Counted from the first letter of the stretch, positions 10,270 to 23,375 are shown. The stretch: 64,000 bases of DNA from Persicaria tinctoria (GCA_037127255.1 JBANSL010000018.1:15535175-15599174), one strand, 5' to 3'. Notes: generated by a model not told the origin, from the sequence alone. Translations and numbers: made by a program.

Positions 10270-13200
10270 TTGTTTTTCTTTGCACTTGCTGACAGTTTGT
10301 TTGCCATAGTTGAGTCTTCTATTCGTATCAAGCCCTATGATGGGATTTCTAACTTTTCAATGTGGCAATTAAAGATGAAAGCTGTTCTTATCAAAGAAAA
10401 ATGTTGGTTACCCATCAATGCAGTATATCCAAGTACTGTAGATGAGGAAAAGAAGATGGAAATGGGCTTGATGGCACATAGTGAGATTATGATACGCCTT
10501 TCTGATGAGGTTGCACGACAGGTTATGGGTAAGAAAACAGCCAAGGAGTTGTGGGAGACCCTTGAGGGGTTATACTTGGTAAAATCTCTCCCTAGTCGCA
10601 TTAATAAAAAATGGATGTGTCTGCTTCTCTGAATGATAAATTGATAACCTTGACAAGTTCTTGAACATGACTCAGGATTTAACTAGATGTGGTGATGATA
10701 TTTCTGATTTGCATCAATCTGTGTTGTTGTTAAATTCTTTACCTTCTCAGTTTGATACTTTTAAAGATGCTATTCAATTCAATCGTAAGGATTTGAATAA
10801 AAAGGAAATTATAGAGTCTATTGTTCAGAAAAATGATGCCATGAAGGTGTTTAAATCTAAACAGGAAGCTAAGTCTGAGGCTTTAATGGCTAGGGCTAAA
10901 TTTAGAAAGGAAAGAAACAAGAACTTTAAGAAAAAGGATGACAATGCTAAAACTGATAAGCCTCCTTCTAATAACAACAAAGGTAAAGAAAAAGTGTCTG
11001 AAAATGTGCAGGATAACAACCCTAAGAAAAATGTGAAGTGTTATTACTGTGATAAAACTGGACACTATGAGAAAGATTGTTATAAGAAAAAGAAGGATGA
11101 GGCTAGGAAAGAGAAGTCTGGTGTCTCTGCATTGTTTGAAGCTGGTTCTTGTTCTAAGCATGAATTATTGCCTATTTGTAATGATTCTGCATGTGATGAT
11201 GTGTGGATCCTTGATTCTGGTTGCACTATGCATGCTACACCCGATAAGAAATGGTTTGATCATCTTACCTTGATTGGTGAAGGGGATGTTTTGTTGGGTG
11301 ATCATCATGTTGTTTCTATTAAAGGGGTGGGTTCTGTGCCTTTGCTCATGTTTGATAACCAGATTAGGTTTATTTAGAATGTTAGATATGTGCCTGATTT
11401 GAGAAGAAATCTGCTATTTGAAAGTGTGTTTGATGATATGAGATGTCATATTAACACTTATTTGGGAAATAAAAGAGTTTCTAAAAATGGGAAAGTCATG
11501 ATTCAAACTGTGAAAAACGAAAGGTCTCTATCATGTTATTGCTAGGTCTGCTTTGAAACATCATACTTATGTTGCTTCTGTTTTTATGTCTAATGCTGAA
11601 ACTGCTTTGTGGCATAAAAGATTAGGACATATTGGAAACAATGGTCTGTTACAGCTTTATAAAACTGATGTTCTTAAACTTAAACCTGCTGAATTGGATA
11701 TGTGTGATGATTGTCTGCTTGGGAAGCATACTAGATCTAAGTTTGATAAGTCTAGTTTCATTGCTGAGCATCCTTTACAGTATATTCACTCTGATCTATG
11801 GGGCCCTCCCCAAGTTGATTCTTTTTCTGGCATGAAGTATTTTATGTCTCTCATTGATCACTTTAGTAGATATGTGTGGATTTATCTGTCAAAGGTTAAA
11901 AGTGATGCTTTCATTACCTTCAGAACAGGAAAACCAGTGTTGAAAAAGAATTTGGTTATGTGGTTAAGTGTTTAAGAACTGATAATGGGCTTGAATTTTG
12001 CAACTCAGACTTTGATGCATATTGTAAAGAACATGGTATTAAGAGACACTTGACTGTTCCTGGAACTCACCAACAAAATGGCATTGCTGAGAGAATGAAT
12101 AGAACTCTACTTGAAAAAACCAGATGCATGCTTATTTCTTCTGGCATTAAACATTCTGTTTGGGGTGATGCTATCATGACTGCTGCATATTTGACTAATA
12201 GATCTCCCTCCTCTACTGTTGAGTATAAAACCCCTTATGAGCTGTTATATAAAAGAAAACCTAACTTGAGTTACTTGAGACCTTTTGGATGCAATGTGTT
12301 TTCTCACAAGTCTGATGGAAAACTAATTGCTAGATCTGAAAAATGTGTTTTCTTGGGGTATCATGAGGGAGTTAAGGGGTATAAGATCTTATTGATTCAA
12401 CCTGGTGCATATAAAGTCATTGTAAGCAGAAATGTGGTGTTTAAAGAGACTGAATTTTATTTCAAGTCTAAGCTATCCACTGCAGCTCAGCCTGATGAAA
12501 GTGTGAAGGCATTTGAAGCCGCAACTGGCACCCCTTTCTATGTGCCTGAAGCTCAGACTCCCCTCTTGGAGTTGGAGGATGGTTCTGAAAATGATCAAGT
12601 TCAACCCCACGGGGGTCAAGTAAATGAAGGAGCTAATGATGGTGGTGAGACTGAAGCTTCATCTTCTTCATCCTCTTCTAGCTCCTCTTCTGATTCTGAT
12701 ACTGGGAATTTGGTTTCTGATGACACTGAGGATGCTATCTCAGTCAACTTGGATGGTCAGCCTTTGACTGATTACCAGTTGACTAGAGATAGGGAGCCTA
12801 GGACCAAGAAACCAAATCCTAAGTATGCAGAGTCTAATGTGGTTGAATTTGCTCTTATGATTTCTGAAGTCATAAATTCTTACACTTCTGATCTTTATGA
12901 ACAAGCTGTTAAGTGTTCTCATTCTGATCTTTGGCTTGCTGCTATAAAAGATGAAATTGATTCTATGCATGCTAATAAAACCCGGACCCTAGTTAAAAGA
13001 CCTAAAGATAAGAGGATTATTGATTGTAGATGGGTTTATAGGATCAAATCTGGTTCTACTGCTGATGACCCTCTTAGGTATAAGGCCAGGCTTGTAGTCA
13101 AAGGCTTTACCCAGAAGAAGGGTGAAGATTATAATGAGATATTTTCCCCTGTTGTTAAATATATAACTCTGCGTTTCTTGCTTGCCATTGCTGTTGTTTA

Positions 13201-14449
13201 TGATTTTGAAATTGAACAAATGGATGTTAAGACAGCTTTCTTGCATGGTGATCTGTATGAAACAATTTATATGAAACAACCTAAAGGCTTTGTGGATGAT
13301 AAAAATCTTGATTATGTGTGTTTGCTTAGAAAATCTATATATGGCTTGAAGCAATCTCCCAGACAGTAGAACATTAAGTTTCACACTTGCATGCTTAAAT
13401 TGGGCTATTATAGATCTAAGTTTGACACTTGCTTGTATATGAAGGGTGTGAGAACTGCTGAGCCTATCTATGTTTTGCTATATGTTGATGATATGTTGCT
13501 TGTGTGCAAAAATATGACCAAAATTAAAGAACTTAAAAAGGGTCTTAAATCCAACTTTGATATGAAAGACCTTGGTGCAGCTAAAAGAATTCTTGGAGAC
13601 ATTATTAGAAATAGAAGGAAAAATCAGATCATGCTATCTCAATTTGATTGTATTCATAAAGTTTTAGAAAGGTTTAATGTGATATGTGTTAAGACATCTT
13701 CTATGCCCCTTGGTGCTCATCTTGATCTGACTAAAACTGTTGATCCTCTTTCTAAAAATGAAGCTTCTTATATGAAAAAGGTTCCTTATGATGCTGATGT
13801 GGGTTCAGTTATGTATGCTATGATCTGTTCTAGGCCCGATTTAGCTTTTGCAATAAGTGTTTTAAGCAGGTTTATGTCTAACCCCGGTGAGAAGCATTGT
13901 GTTGCAATGAAATTCTTGTTGAGATATTTGTGTGGCACAAAAAATGTTGATTTGGTCTATGGCAGGCACTCAGTTGTAAGCCTTCAAGGCTATGTGGATG
14001 AAGATTATGCGAGCAACAAAGACAATAGGAAGTCTACTACTTCTTACATGTTTACATGGGCAGGAAACTGTGTTTCTTGGAAATCACAGTTGCAGCCTAT
14101 AGTTGCTCTCTCATCAACTGAGGCAGAATATATAGCAGCTACTGAAGCTGCCAAGGAAGCAATATGGCTACAAGGTTTGTACAGGGAGATTTCTGGAAAA
14201 CCTTGGACTTCAACTATTAATATTGATTCTCAATCTGCTTTATATCTTTGTCGTGACCCTATGTATCATGAAAGAACAAAGCATATAGATGTGAGATATC
14301 ATTTCATAAGAGAAAAGGCTGATAAGAATATTATTAAAGTTGTTAAAATAAGTGGTGATAAGAATCCTGCAGATTTTGGGACTAAGATTGTTACATCTGA
14401 TAAGTTTGTGTTCTGCAGGAATTTCTTCCACCCGGAGGATCCCACTTAG
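10270..14449 (+). pseudogene. Copia gag-pol polyprotein, several frameshifts and stops
   Basis: Domains in order: gag (from about 10318), zinc knuckle CYYCDKTGHYEKDC (CX2CX4HX4C, about 11037-11081), protease with the active-site DSG (WILDSGCTMHA, about 11202-11234), GAG-pre-integrase and integrase (HSDLWGP near 11790, LRTDNG near 11970), reverse transcriptase with YVDDMLL near 13480, and RNase H with STEAEYIAATEAAKEA near 14115. Breaks: a deletion/frameshift near 10600-10660 in gag, an in-frame stop at 11375-11377, frame disruption at 11378-11550 and again near 11930 inside integrase, and a TAG stop at 13367-13369 where relatives have tryptophan. The reading frame ends at 14449. These breaks leave no complete polyprotein. 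Confidence 0.93.
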
Positions 14450-14570
14450 TTTGGTGTTCCAAGGTAGGTTGGGCTTGAGAAGGATCGGTTACCCCTAAAT
14501 CCAGATGGCTATGAAGCTCCAACTCGCTGCATATCCAAGATATGCGGCTTAAAGAAATACATGGGCATAT

Positions 14571-15305
14571 TGTAGAGTTTATTTCATTAAGCACTTAGGT
14601 TTTGTACATTTTATGTAACATGTAATATGTGTAATGTGTGTATATTACATGAGCTATGATTGAAGGGTGGAATTGGGTCAGGCTAGGCTCGGTTTTGGGT
14701 GTTAGCTTAATAAGCTGTCAAACCGAGTTGGGCCCCCAAACCTGTTGAGCCCAACCGGCCCACTTCTTCTTTTGTGGAAGTTGAGCCCGGTCTTCAGCTT
14801 GTGTGGAACGCTGCGTATTGATGCTAGGGTTCCCTCGTGAGCTTGCTATATAAGCTCATTACCTCCTACCTGCTTGTTACTGTTGAAGCTCTCCGTCTGG
14901 TAAGTCCAGAGAGAGAGAGAGGAAACCCTAGCGCCGCCGTAACCCGTTCGGGAGCGTCGCTTCTTCCTGGCTCTGGTGGTCGTCTCCGACGCTTGTCTTG
15001 GTGGCCAATCTGCTGTTCCTCTGCAGACCTACCTTCGACGAAGATCTTCTTCGTCTTACTCTTGTTTCTTCTTTAGTGTTTTGTGGTTTCTTGTTGTTGC
15101 ATGTTCTTCTTGCTTTTCTGTGTTTGTGTTGCTCTATAAACCCTTGAACATTTGATTTAGTGGATTTAGGGTCCGATCTGGAGGCCCCGAGGACGTAGGT
15201 CATTTGGACCGAACCTCGTAAAATCACTGTGTTCTTTGCTTGAGTTTCTTTCGCTTCCGCTTATCTGATTGTCGAACTCGTATTTGTTGAACACCTGCTA
15301 CATTA
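14571..15305 (+). repeat. 3' LTR of Copia element
   Basis: Matches the 5' LTR through almost its full length; 735 bp. Its last bases are CTACATTA where the 5' LTR has CTACATCA, so the terminal CA has become TA. The target duplication right after it (GAAAA) fixes this border. No clear polypurine tract is visible just before it. Confidence 0.92.
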
Positions 15306-15310
15306 GAAAA

Positions 15311-15951
15311 ATTGTCCAGAAAGGTCATCCTTGCGATCGATTTTTATGATGTATATTTTTTGAAAATCATTTTTTTCTGGGTTTTAAATCACTACATCTA
15401 TCATATTCATAGCTATGAAGTTTAATTTTTTTCTGACCAACTGATGTCTATTTTCGAGTTTTTTTAGATTTCAAACAATTTTTATAGTCTCCATCTTTTT
15501 AAATTTAGTCTGTATATGTATCTACCAAGTTTTTGGGCCTTGAATCATTACATACATTATACATGTATCTATCAAGTTTTTCAATATTATTGGAACAACG
15601 AATATCTATTTTTGAGATTTCAAGTGATTTCTGTAATCTATAAAGCATTTGAAAAAAATTCTAAAATCACCACATACATAAAAAATACATGTATTTACTA
15701 AGTTTCAGTTTTTTTTTTAGCGTAAAGATATCCATTTTCAAGTTCCAATTTTTTGGCCTTTCATCATTGCATACATTCTAACATCATACTACTACTTATT
15801 TATACCAAGTTTTACTATTTTTAAAAGCAGTGAATAATGAATATACCATTTAAAAATGTATAGCTTTTGAAAAATATTAAAAATAAGTGAACTCGAAAAT
15901 TCAATTTCTTATGCAACTAAATGGAACAAAGAGTGGACAAGACGATTCATA
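15311..15951. other. AT-rich intergenic, nothing recognised
   Basis: Low-complexity AT-rich DNA with several loosely repeated words ('accaagtttt', 'ttacatacatt'). No gene or bounded element seen. Confidence 0.45.
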
Positions 15952-16181
15952 CTACTTCCCCCGTCCTCAAATAAATGATTTTTTCAAGTCTAATGTGTTT
16001 TTTAGGGCAGTAAAAACTATATATAATATCAATTATTTAATTAAATTTTTTAAAATAATATCATACTTATTTTAAAAAGTATGATATTATTAAAAAAAAA
16101 TATTATTTTATATAGTTTTTGTCATTTAAAAAAACGTACCTTATTTAAAAAAGGTCACTTATTTGTAAACGGATGAAGTAG
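15952..16181. mobile_element. Stowaway-type MITE
   Basis: The left end CTACTTCCCCCGTCCTCAAA pairs with the right end, whose reverse complement is CTACTTCATCCGTTTACAAA. TA flanks both sides (15950-15951, 16182-16183). The 230-bp interior folds back on itself around 'aaaactatatataata' and its complement. Confidence 0.8.
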
Positions 16182-16349
16182 TATATTATGAAATCGATAG
16201 ATTTGAGATATTTAAAAAGTTAATTTCAGTAACTTGTTCACATGAAACATGCCACATTTTGTTAACCTAGTTTTAAATCAAACCATCACATGTCTAAATA
16301 CCTAAAAAAAGATTGATGTCTTCCCCCCTTCTCCTCAAATCGGGAGATA

Positions 16350-16870
16350 ATTTTTTTGTTTTGTTTTATTAGGTAAAATTTTGAAGGTCGGACAGATCTG
16401 ACTCATCGAGAGACCGACAAAGTTGGCAGATGGCGAATCATCAAACGAACAACCAAAAATACAGGAATACAGATAACAAGCGAAATGAAACAAGCAGAAA
16501 TAAGTTCTACAACAAAACGTCCCACAAAGACCAACACCAAAAAAAGTTGAGGAAGCCGCCGAAGAACGAAGCCACGCACCACCGAACAGTAGCACCGCGG
16601 ACCAGCGGTACAACAGGACTCTAACTCCTGTGGGTAGTGTAGACGAACTCCAAGGAAACTCTATCCCGGATACAGAGACGTCCTGAGCGCACCACCTCGA
16701 CCCCAGTCAGACCCGACTCTAGACTCTACGCCCCTAACCAAGCAAAAGATCTCAGAGAAACATCGGAAGCCGAGCCGCAAGCTGCTCGAGAAAACGCCAA
16801 CAAAATTTCACCTACAAAAATATCGACAAGCCCTTGCGGGATTCAGTTTAACCCTTTCGGGTGGGTTTAC
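16350..16870 (-). repeat. 3' part of a dispersed LINE-like repeat
   Basis: On the minus strand this ends in an A-rich tail (the T-rich run at 16350-16370). It shares blocks with two other places in the window. 'agcaccgcggaccagcggta' (16590-16609) recurs near 55938 and 56050, and the 'gagaccgacaaagttg' block (16409-16424) recurs in related form near 48270 and 55810. Shared blocks plus A-rich tails suggest the 3' untranslated end of a LINE family. No intact coding frame is visible. Confidence 0.5.
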
Positions 16871-17754
16871 TCAAACTCTTTCGGGTGGGTATTGCAAGCT
16901 TTTTTGTAAAGCCCATTTTCTTTGTTATTTGTTTCTCAATATTAAAAAGAAAAGGCATAAAACTTTTTTTTCACGATTTCCGTTTAACGCATGATGAAAT
17001 TTTCGTTTAGCGTGTAACAAGTGGTCGCAACGACCAAATGTCAATTGATCGTTGCGACTCGCAACGGCGAGGTACAGTATGGTCGCATCGAGTTTTGATG
17101 AGTTACTATTCCACTCGTTTTTAATCGATTCAAGCTCGATCTCATTTTGCTCTTTTTTTCGACTCGAGTTCAAGCTTATCTTAATCCAACTGTTTTGGAT
17201 AAGTTGCACCTCTATTCAAGGATATGAATCATTAAGGATCTATGAATAGTTGCAACTTCTAGGTTGGATTAAGACAAACCCTACAACAAAAACAACCCAG
17301 TATATCCCGTATGGACGATCAAGACAACCCTAAGCTTATCAATCCAGGGTTCCATTGAGAATAAGGGCTTTTAATGGGTATATCAAAAAACTCATACGGC
17401 ATTTATCATAATCTTAAAGAGGATCATAATGTTAACAACAATAGGCTAGAACCAACAAAACAACACCCGTCTGCGACGACGAAACGACGAGGCCAGCCAC
17501 ACCGGCTAACATAGTTTTGCAAGCATCATTGTCATCATGTACCTAAAACCAAAGCTACAAAAGAGCAAAGCAGATGCAAAAATAAAGGAACCTGATTCAC
17601 AATTTGATTTATGCAGATCAAGCAATAGACGAATCGGGCCTCGTCCCTTTCGACAATGGTGTACTTTTGACTCGGATGATCATGGAGCGAGGTCCAAGAA
17701 ACATACCCTAACCTGTCTTCGTACTGCCATTCGTCAAAAAACCGCTCCATCCTC
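16871..17754. other. spacer including the ARF8 3' untranslated region
   Basis: The part nearest 17754 should be the 3' untranslated region of the minus-strand ARF8 gene. A short 'acaacaaaaacaacccagta' near 17283-17302 resembles, on the minus strand, the tail of an RTE LINE. Nothing else recognised. Confidence 0.4.
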
Positions 17755-20700
17755 TCAGGTTAATGATTCGGTGTCTTGATTTTCCAACTTCTGCATATCC
17801 TCCGGGGAGAGTATCTTGATGTACCACACATTGTTCACGAATGACCTGCACAGAGAAGTCGAGGCAAGATATAATTTTGTAGGGCAAATATGAACTAAAC
17901 GGCGAGGAAACTTTATGATCATGAGGACTTACTCCCAAGGGTCATCGCCAAGGAGAAGTAACTCGTTCTCCCTGTCGACAAATACAAGCTGCCAGCCTGA
18001 TCTAAGAGGGTCTTCTAACTTGCCCTCTATCCCGAACATCTGACCCAGCTCCTCTCGCAGCTGATGATAGCTGCTGAACTGGGAGATGTCCAGTGAACGC
18101 CCAACCGATCCTGATTTGTACACCTATCCATGAGAAAACACTACATTGTCTCGTCAGCCTGACATAGCAGGAGTAAAACATAGAGGTGCAAATAGGCGGG
18201 CTCGTACCTTGACAAATGTTGGGGTCGTGGTCGGTATGTCAACCTGCTCCGTGCTCTGCAGCTCGGGAGAGCTGACCATACCACTATACAGAGAATTCTG
18301 GAACCCAGAAGCCCCCGACTGAATGGAGCCAACGCCCGCATCAGTAGGAGTTCCGAAACCCGTGTGCATTGTCATGGGAAACAGTAGCCCAGATGAATCC
18401 ACATTGGTATTGAACAGATTATGATGCTGCATATCCAACCCAACATTCCCGGGAACCAAAGATGTGTCCTTCCAGGGATATGGTGGGAGCGACATAGAAT
18501 CAGCATAAGCATTGAGAGGCGAATAGGAGCTCAATGATGTCAGCGAATGCTGATGTTGATGCTCGGTCATTCCTGGGTTCTGATTAACATTCGTCATTTG
18601 CAACAGATTTCTCGCCCCTTCAGGACGCTTTGAGCCGGGAATATCAGACACGGGTGAGTGAGATGCGGAAAGCTCAGAACACGCGCCCATGACGTCGGCT
18701 TTTGAGAATGACGAGCGTATACCAGAATGTAGCCTTTGTTGTTGGATTTCATTCTGCGACAACTGTTGAAACGCTTCTTGTGGTGTACAGTGCTGTTGGC
18801 TGGATGACCCTTCTTGCTGTTTATAAAACTCTTGGGGCAGCATACCCTGCGGCATATTATCTTTTGACATTTGTTGCCCATGCAAGATCTGTTGTGGAAC
18901 AGACTGCTGCATTAGCTGCTGCTGCTGCTGCAGGAGGGGAAGTTGGCTGCTCGACTGCTGAAGGTGCTGAAAGGGCTGCTGCTGGAACTGCAACAGCTGA
19001 GGGCTCAGAGAATCCATTCCTCGGAAATTCTGAAAGCCAGATGACATCATCATGGCTTGGTACTGAGGATTTTGACTACCAGCCGCCAGTAATTGGTCAA
19101 CTCTAGGCTGCATCCATGGCAGTGTTCCCAGGGACTGGAAGTTCAATGAGTTCAGGCCTTGCTCTGCAGCATCTCCTCTTAGCCACATTAAGCTATTTGT
19201 CGGATCATCCATGCCGCCTGCACAGAAACAATTGAAACAGGAAGATTATGTGACAATAACCTCATAGGCGATAGATTCAAAGGAAGTGGATTAAGAGAGA
19301 TAAATGCCTTGCAAAGATGAAGCTCCACCATGCCAGGGTCTTTTCAGCCTAAGAGGAAATAAAGACGGGTACATAGGAAAAGTTGTCAAGGGCTCAATTT
19401 CCCATAGTGATACCCGTGGCTGCCTCTCACCAGCAGTTGACTCGTCCCAACCAACCTATGTATCAAAACAGAATCACAGAAAGCCAAGAAAAATACAGAT
19501 TGAAGTTATGATTTTACACAATACTGAGCATATTAATACAATTCCATAACATCTGCCAACTGTGAATTTGATAGCCAAGAAAACGGTGGCTTGCAAGGAA
19601 AGAGCATGAAAGAATAAATTACAAAAGGGAAAGCTGCACATTATTCTAGTATCTAACAATTGTAAATATTAAAAAGCTACAACTCCGCTGTCACAAGAGT
19701 AACAGCAGCAGCAGCCAGCAGCTGTTAAACCTATCCAAAATATTACATTGACGAAATCAGGAGTATAAGAAAGCTTTTAATCCAATCCAGTGAGGATAAA
19801 AATGAAGCACAGGCAACAGTTACCTTTACGGATCTCCAGTGAGAATTTGGCCAGCGAACAGGATCTAGGTCACTAACTGCCGTGATTGTACCCATGTATC
19901 TGGAAAAAGAAATTCCAGCATGAGTAGTTGATAAATCTACAAGTAGAAGGGTAAGAAGCATATGTTTGCAGTGATGTAATTTAACCCATTACTTCAGAAG
20001 AGATGTTATAATCACAATTACTTCAGAAGCGATGTTTTCAATAAAGAACGTCATGTTAAGAAAATTCCAAGGCCATTGAGGCTCAAAGTTACCACAGTGT
20101 GTACTTCCAAAGTGATAAGCATAAACCTACTACTGCTAGCCAGGTTATCAATGAGAATACACTATACAGTACCTTCGAACACTTGATTCTTCGGTCTCAA
20201 ACAGCATCCGAAAACGCATTCCCACAGAAACACGGGTGTGAAATACAGCTTTAACATACTTTGAAAGGGGTATGACAAACTCATATGGACTTGCCCTATA
20301 CAGAACATAGGTGTATCAGAGAATGAAAAGGCAGAATACAACTCTTTCGAAATATCTTTACAGGTAAATAAGATGTTACCAACCTTGGATTATAAAAAAT
20401 GGTAAAACAACTATTAGTGGCAGCAGCATGGGCAGCAGCTGCAAGGAGTCCGATGTGCATACTATCACTAGATATAACAGACGATGGCATCACATTCTGT
20501 GGTCGAGTAGCATGGCGGATACCCAGAAAAAGCTGATTCTTTTCGTTCCTAAATATATGAAGGACAACAATTATTCCCTCCCTCTATTTTTACAAAACAA
20601 AATATCAACATCGTAGATAAAATTATAGGTACCAGATGAAAAGAACGGAATCCCCAGCAACAAGTCTTTTGGCACTGACAAAAACACTCCACCCAGTTGT

Positions 20701-22532
20701 AAGAAGATGCCGTTTGGGCTGTCCTGCATGATAAATGGAGATGTTATCAACATATGCCAAGGAAAAATTATTCAAACAACGAATATAGGATATCTTAAAT
20801 CACCTTAAACAGTTCAACTCTCAGTAAGGACCACAAATATATATTATCTATAACTTCAACATTCTTAGTCATGTCAACAAAAGAACGCATGTTGGAACAT
20901 AGCTAATGTAGATGAGTTGAGTATTGTCACATCTTTCAGATGACTATTAAAGAACACATTCAAGTTCAGCTTAATGTATCGTTAAAAGTTCCAAAGTGAA
21001 AATTTAATTTTGGTAGTGTAGCCTAATTAAGTTCATGATCATTAAAGATATCTAGAGACAGTTAACGATCCAAAGAGGCTTGGAAATATCGTATTTCAAG
21101 GAAATTATTTGTTCCTGCCAAATTGATCCAACCTTTTGAAAAAATCTACACAAAATGAGGTCTAAAACATCCTATGGAGCAAAATTACCGACAATATGTA
21201 AGTATTAATGAAAAGCAACATATTCAAACAAATACAATAGACACATTCTTTAACTGACTTCTTCTAAACTATTCCTTGCAAACTGAAGCAGGTCGAATTT
21301 TTCGGTCAAATGTCTATCAAACTCTTTCGTAGATTTCTGTCAAGTCCAGTTGAATCAAACAAACATATACCTCGAAAAATATGTTTGAACTTCCACTCAA
21401 CATCATGAAGATCTCTTGCAATTAGCTCCTGGCACGGTGGCTGCTGAGTATAGTCCTAGGAGAAACAAACAATACATGAGGTTAGAAATGAACTTTGAGA
21501 GGATGAGGGTCACTTTAGGGAAGAAACTACCAGTGGAGGGAAAACTTTTTCAGCTGCACGGCGTGGCACAGAGAACCCCCCATGTGTGCTTGTATCACTG
21601 GCCGTTAAGGTTTTGCAGAAGTAATTGGTCGGCTGCCTATTCGGGATTCCTAGCTCCACCGGAAGATATATATCCTTCTGCTCTTGCTGTGTAGTATATG
21701 AGACAAATAACTATATTAGTTGCAAAACAATACAAAGTCATCCTGCAAATTTGGAACAAAAATAGCACAATTCGTATACCGGAGACAATGGTTGAAGGGT
21801 CATCTGTGCATAGACTTCATCCGTTTCCACATCCGCCTGCAAATCCACCACAATGAACCCCAATATTAGCCACAATCTTTAACTGCAAAATTTCCACTCC
21901 ACCTTCACCGCACTACTACGATCAGCTAAAAGATCATTTTAAATAAGATCGGCATTCAATTCAAAGAGCGGGATATCAGGACAAACATGCATTGTGACAT
22001 TGTGAAGTTGGCAGATCAACTGCGGAGGCAGATTCGGGTAGTTAGGGATGTGACCATCAATGTCTTTATTAGTTGAAGCAGCAACCTGAAGATCAAATTG
22101 CTAACATTACAAGCTGCAACTTATACATCACAAATCAACCATTAGGCCCATTATAAAGAAGAAACAAGAACACATGAAGCTTGGAGATAGACCTGTTCAC
22201 TATGACCCTGAGGAAAGTAGACCACCCGGCTGCCTGCAGTTGGAAGGCACACCAGGGGCCCAGCACAAGCATGCCACAGTTCAGAATTCAAACACTTTTT
22301 ATCCCCTCCTGCCACAATTTCAACAACAATTTGTCAAGGAAACCAGAGAAATTGACTTGCTTAAGGTGCAAATATAGATTCAAGAGCAAACATATAAATA
22401 AATGGATTTCATTTTTTGAGAGAGCGATTCCACACAATGAAAAATAAATTAACAATGAGATCAGAAGGTAAGGAGAAAGAATGGAATACCTTCATGATTT
22501 TGCTGACTAGACCCTGATGTAGAGAGCTTCAT
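17755..22532 (-). CDS. ARF8: auxin response factor 8 (ARF8-like activator), 14 exons
   Basis: A transcription factor that binds auxin response elements (TGTCTC-type) and activates auxin-responsive genes; ARF6 and ARF8 act together in flower, stamen and root development. Exons, 5' to 3' on the minus strand: 22532-22490, 22308-22193, 22085-21987, 21836-21780, 21686-21531, 21455-21371, 20723-20633, 20548-20384, 20295-20173, 19899-19824, 19455-19308, 19217-18208, 18123-17933 and 17845-17755. They join in phase to 2,451 bp, 816 aa. Residues 127-217 are the B3 DNA-binding domain ([18 protein letters not shown]), about 255-385 the flanking ARF domain, 387-723 a glutamine-rich activation region, and 724-805 the PB1 domain ([20 protein letters not shown]). 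The start MKLSTSG and the PB1 end [17 protein letters not shown] resemble ARF8 more than ARF6. The C-terminal tail is short. The intron after exon 11 has a GC donor (19307-19306); all others are GT-AG. Confidence 0.95.
17984..18004 (-). promoter_or_regulatory. miR167 target site in ARF8
   Basis: The minus strand reads TAGATCAGGCTGGCAGCTTGT, coding for the RSGWQLV stretch of the PB1 domain. This is the conserved miR167 site of ARF6 and ARF8 (miR167 is complementary apart from a mismatch around the C in 'CAGGC' and the last bases). It predicts post-transcriptional control by miR167. Confidence 0.9.
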
Positions 22533-23375
22533 ATCACAATAACAACAACACACAAACTTACCCTTTTGGGGCAAAGGAAAAATCTAACTTAAGCAATATC
22601 CCCACTCATTCCCTAAAGAAATTCCCCATTCCAACCATTCATTTTTGCTAATTCTCACTGAACTACTCTCTATGCCCAGCCACATTACTCCCCTTCATCA
22701 GCCAGCCCAGAAAACCAAACAAAAAAGAAGATTAAAAAAAAAGAGACGGTCTCAGCTCACTTCCAGTGGCCACACCCACCACCAGTACCACCCACAACTA
22801 CAAGGCTCCCAAAAGCTAAAACCCCAAACATAAAACACCAAAATCAAAAAAAGACTAAAAGGGTAGTGGCGAAATCAGAACCCTAAAACTACCCACCTCA
22901 CATTCCATATCACCAGGAGCAAAACCCAGGGCTTGAAATGGGCAAAACAAGCTAAAGATCGCAACTTTAAAGTCCTCAGATGCTCAGATTGCTACAGCAA
23001 GCCAAACCCAGTTTCCAATAACGCCCAGAAGTAGTCTTTCATGGGTGATTTCACTATCTCACTTTTGGGGGTATCTGAGACACCCAAGTGTACAGAAAGG
23101 ATGAAAGAAAGGCGGAGAACGTGTGGCACTGTGGCTTATTAATAAGCGAACTCCGACCAGAGCTGGTCCTGGCAGCAGAGATGAGAGAGAGAGGGAGAGA
23201 GGGGGGATTGTAAAGGGTAGAAAGAGAGAGGGAGGAGAAAGGGGTGAATGTAGAGATGAAGTGGGAAACGAAATCAGGGCCGTAGAGAGAGAGGGGAGGG
23301 ATGAATAGAGGCCGTGGGATGGAGGGAGTGCTGGTGATGCTCCACTGAAATGACAGCAAGCATGTGCCCCCATCC
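22533..23375 (-). promoter_or_regulatory. ARF8 5' leader and proximal promoter
   Basis: About 850 bp upstream of the ARF8 start. On the minus strand it contains long CT-rich tracts (complement of the GA-rich run at 23185-23300) typical of plant 5' leaders. Several ATGs lie upstream; the longest upstream frames run 23373-23059 and 23359-23054 and are of low complexity, so I treat them as possible uORFs at most. A leader intron is possible but I could not place one. Confidence 0.45.

Larger units (their letters stand above)
9105..15305 (+). mobile_element. Ty1/Copia LTR retrotransposon, full length but coding-defective
   Basis: Two long direct repeats (9105-9849 and 14571-15305) flank an internal region with primer binding site, gag and a pol in the order protease, integrase, reverse transcriptase, RNase H, which is the Copia order. 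The 5-bp target duplication GAAAA is intact on both sides (9100-9104, 15306-15310). The LTRs are very alike with a few indels, pointing to a fairly recent insertion. The reading frame is broken in at least four places, so it cannot move by itself. It lies 300 bp downstream of PSY in the same orientation, so its LTR promoter and terminator could affect PSY transcripts. Confidence 0.93.

Noticed and set aside
18702..19106. Plus-strand frame of 134 codons with alanine runs.
   Set aside because: It is the antisense of the glutamine-rich part of ARF8 exon 12; CAG repeats read as GCT on the other strand.
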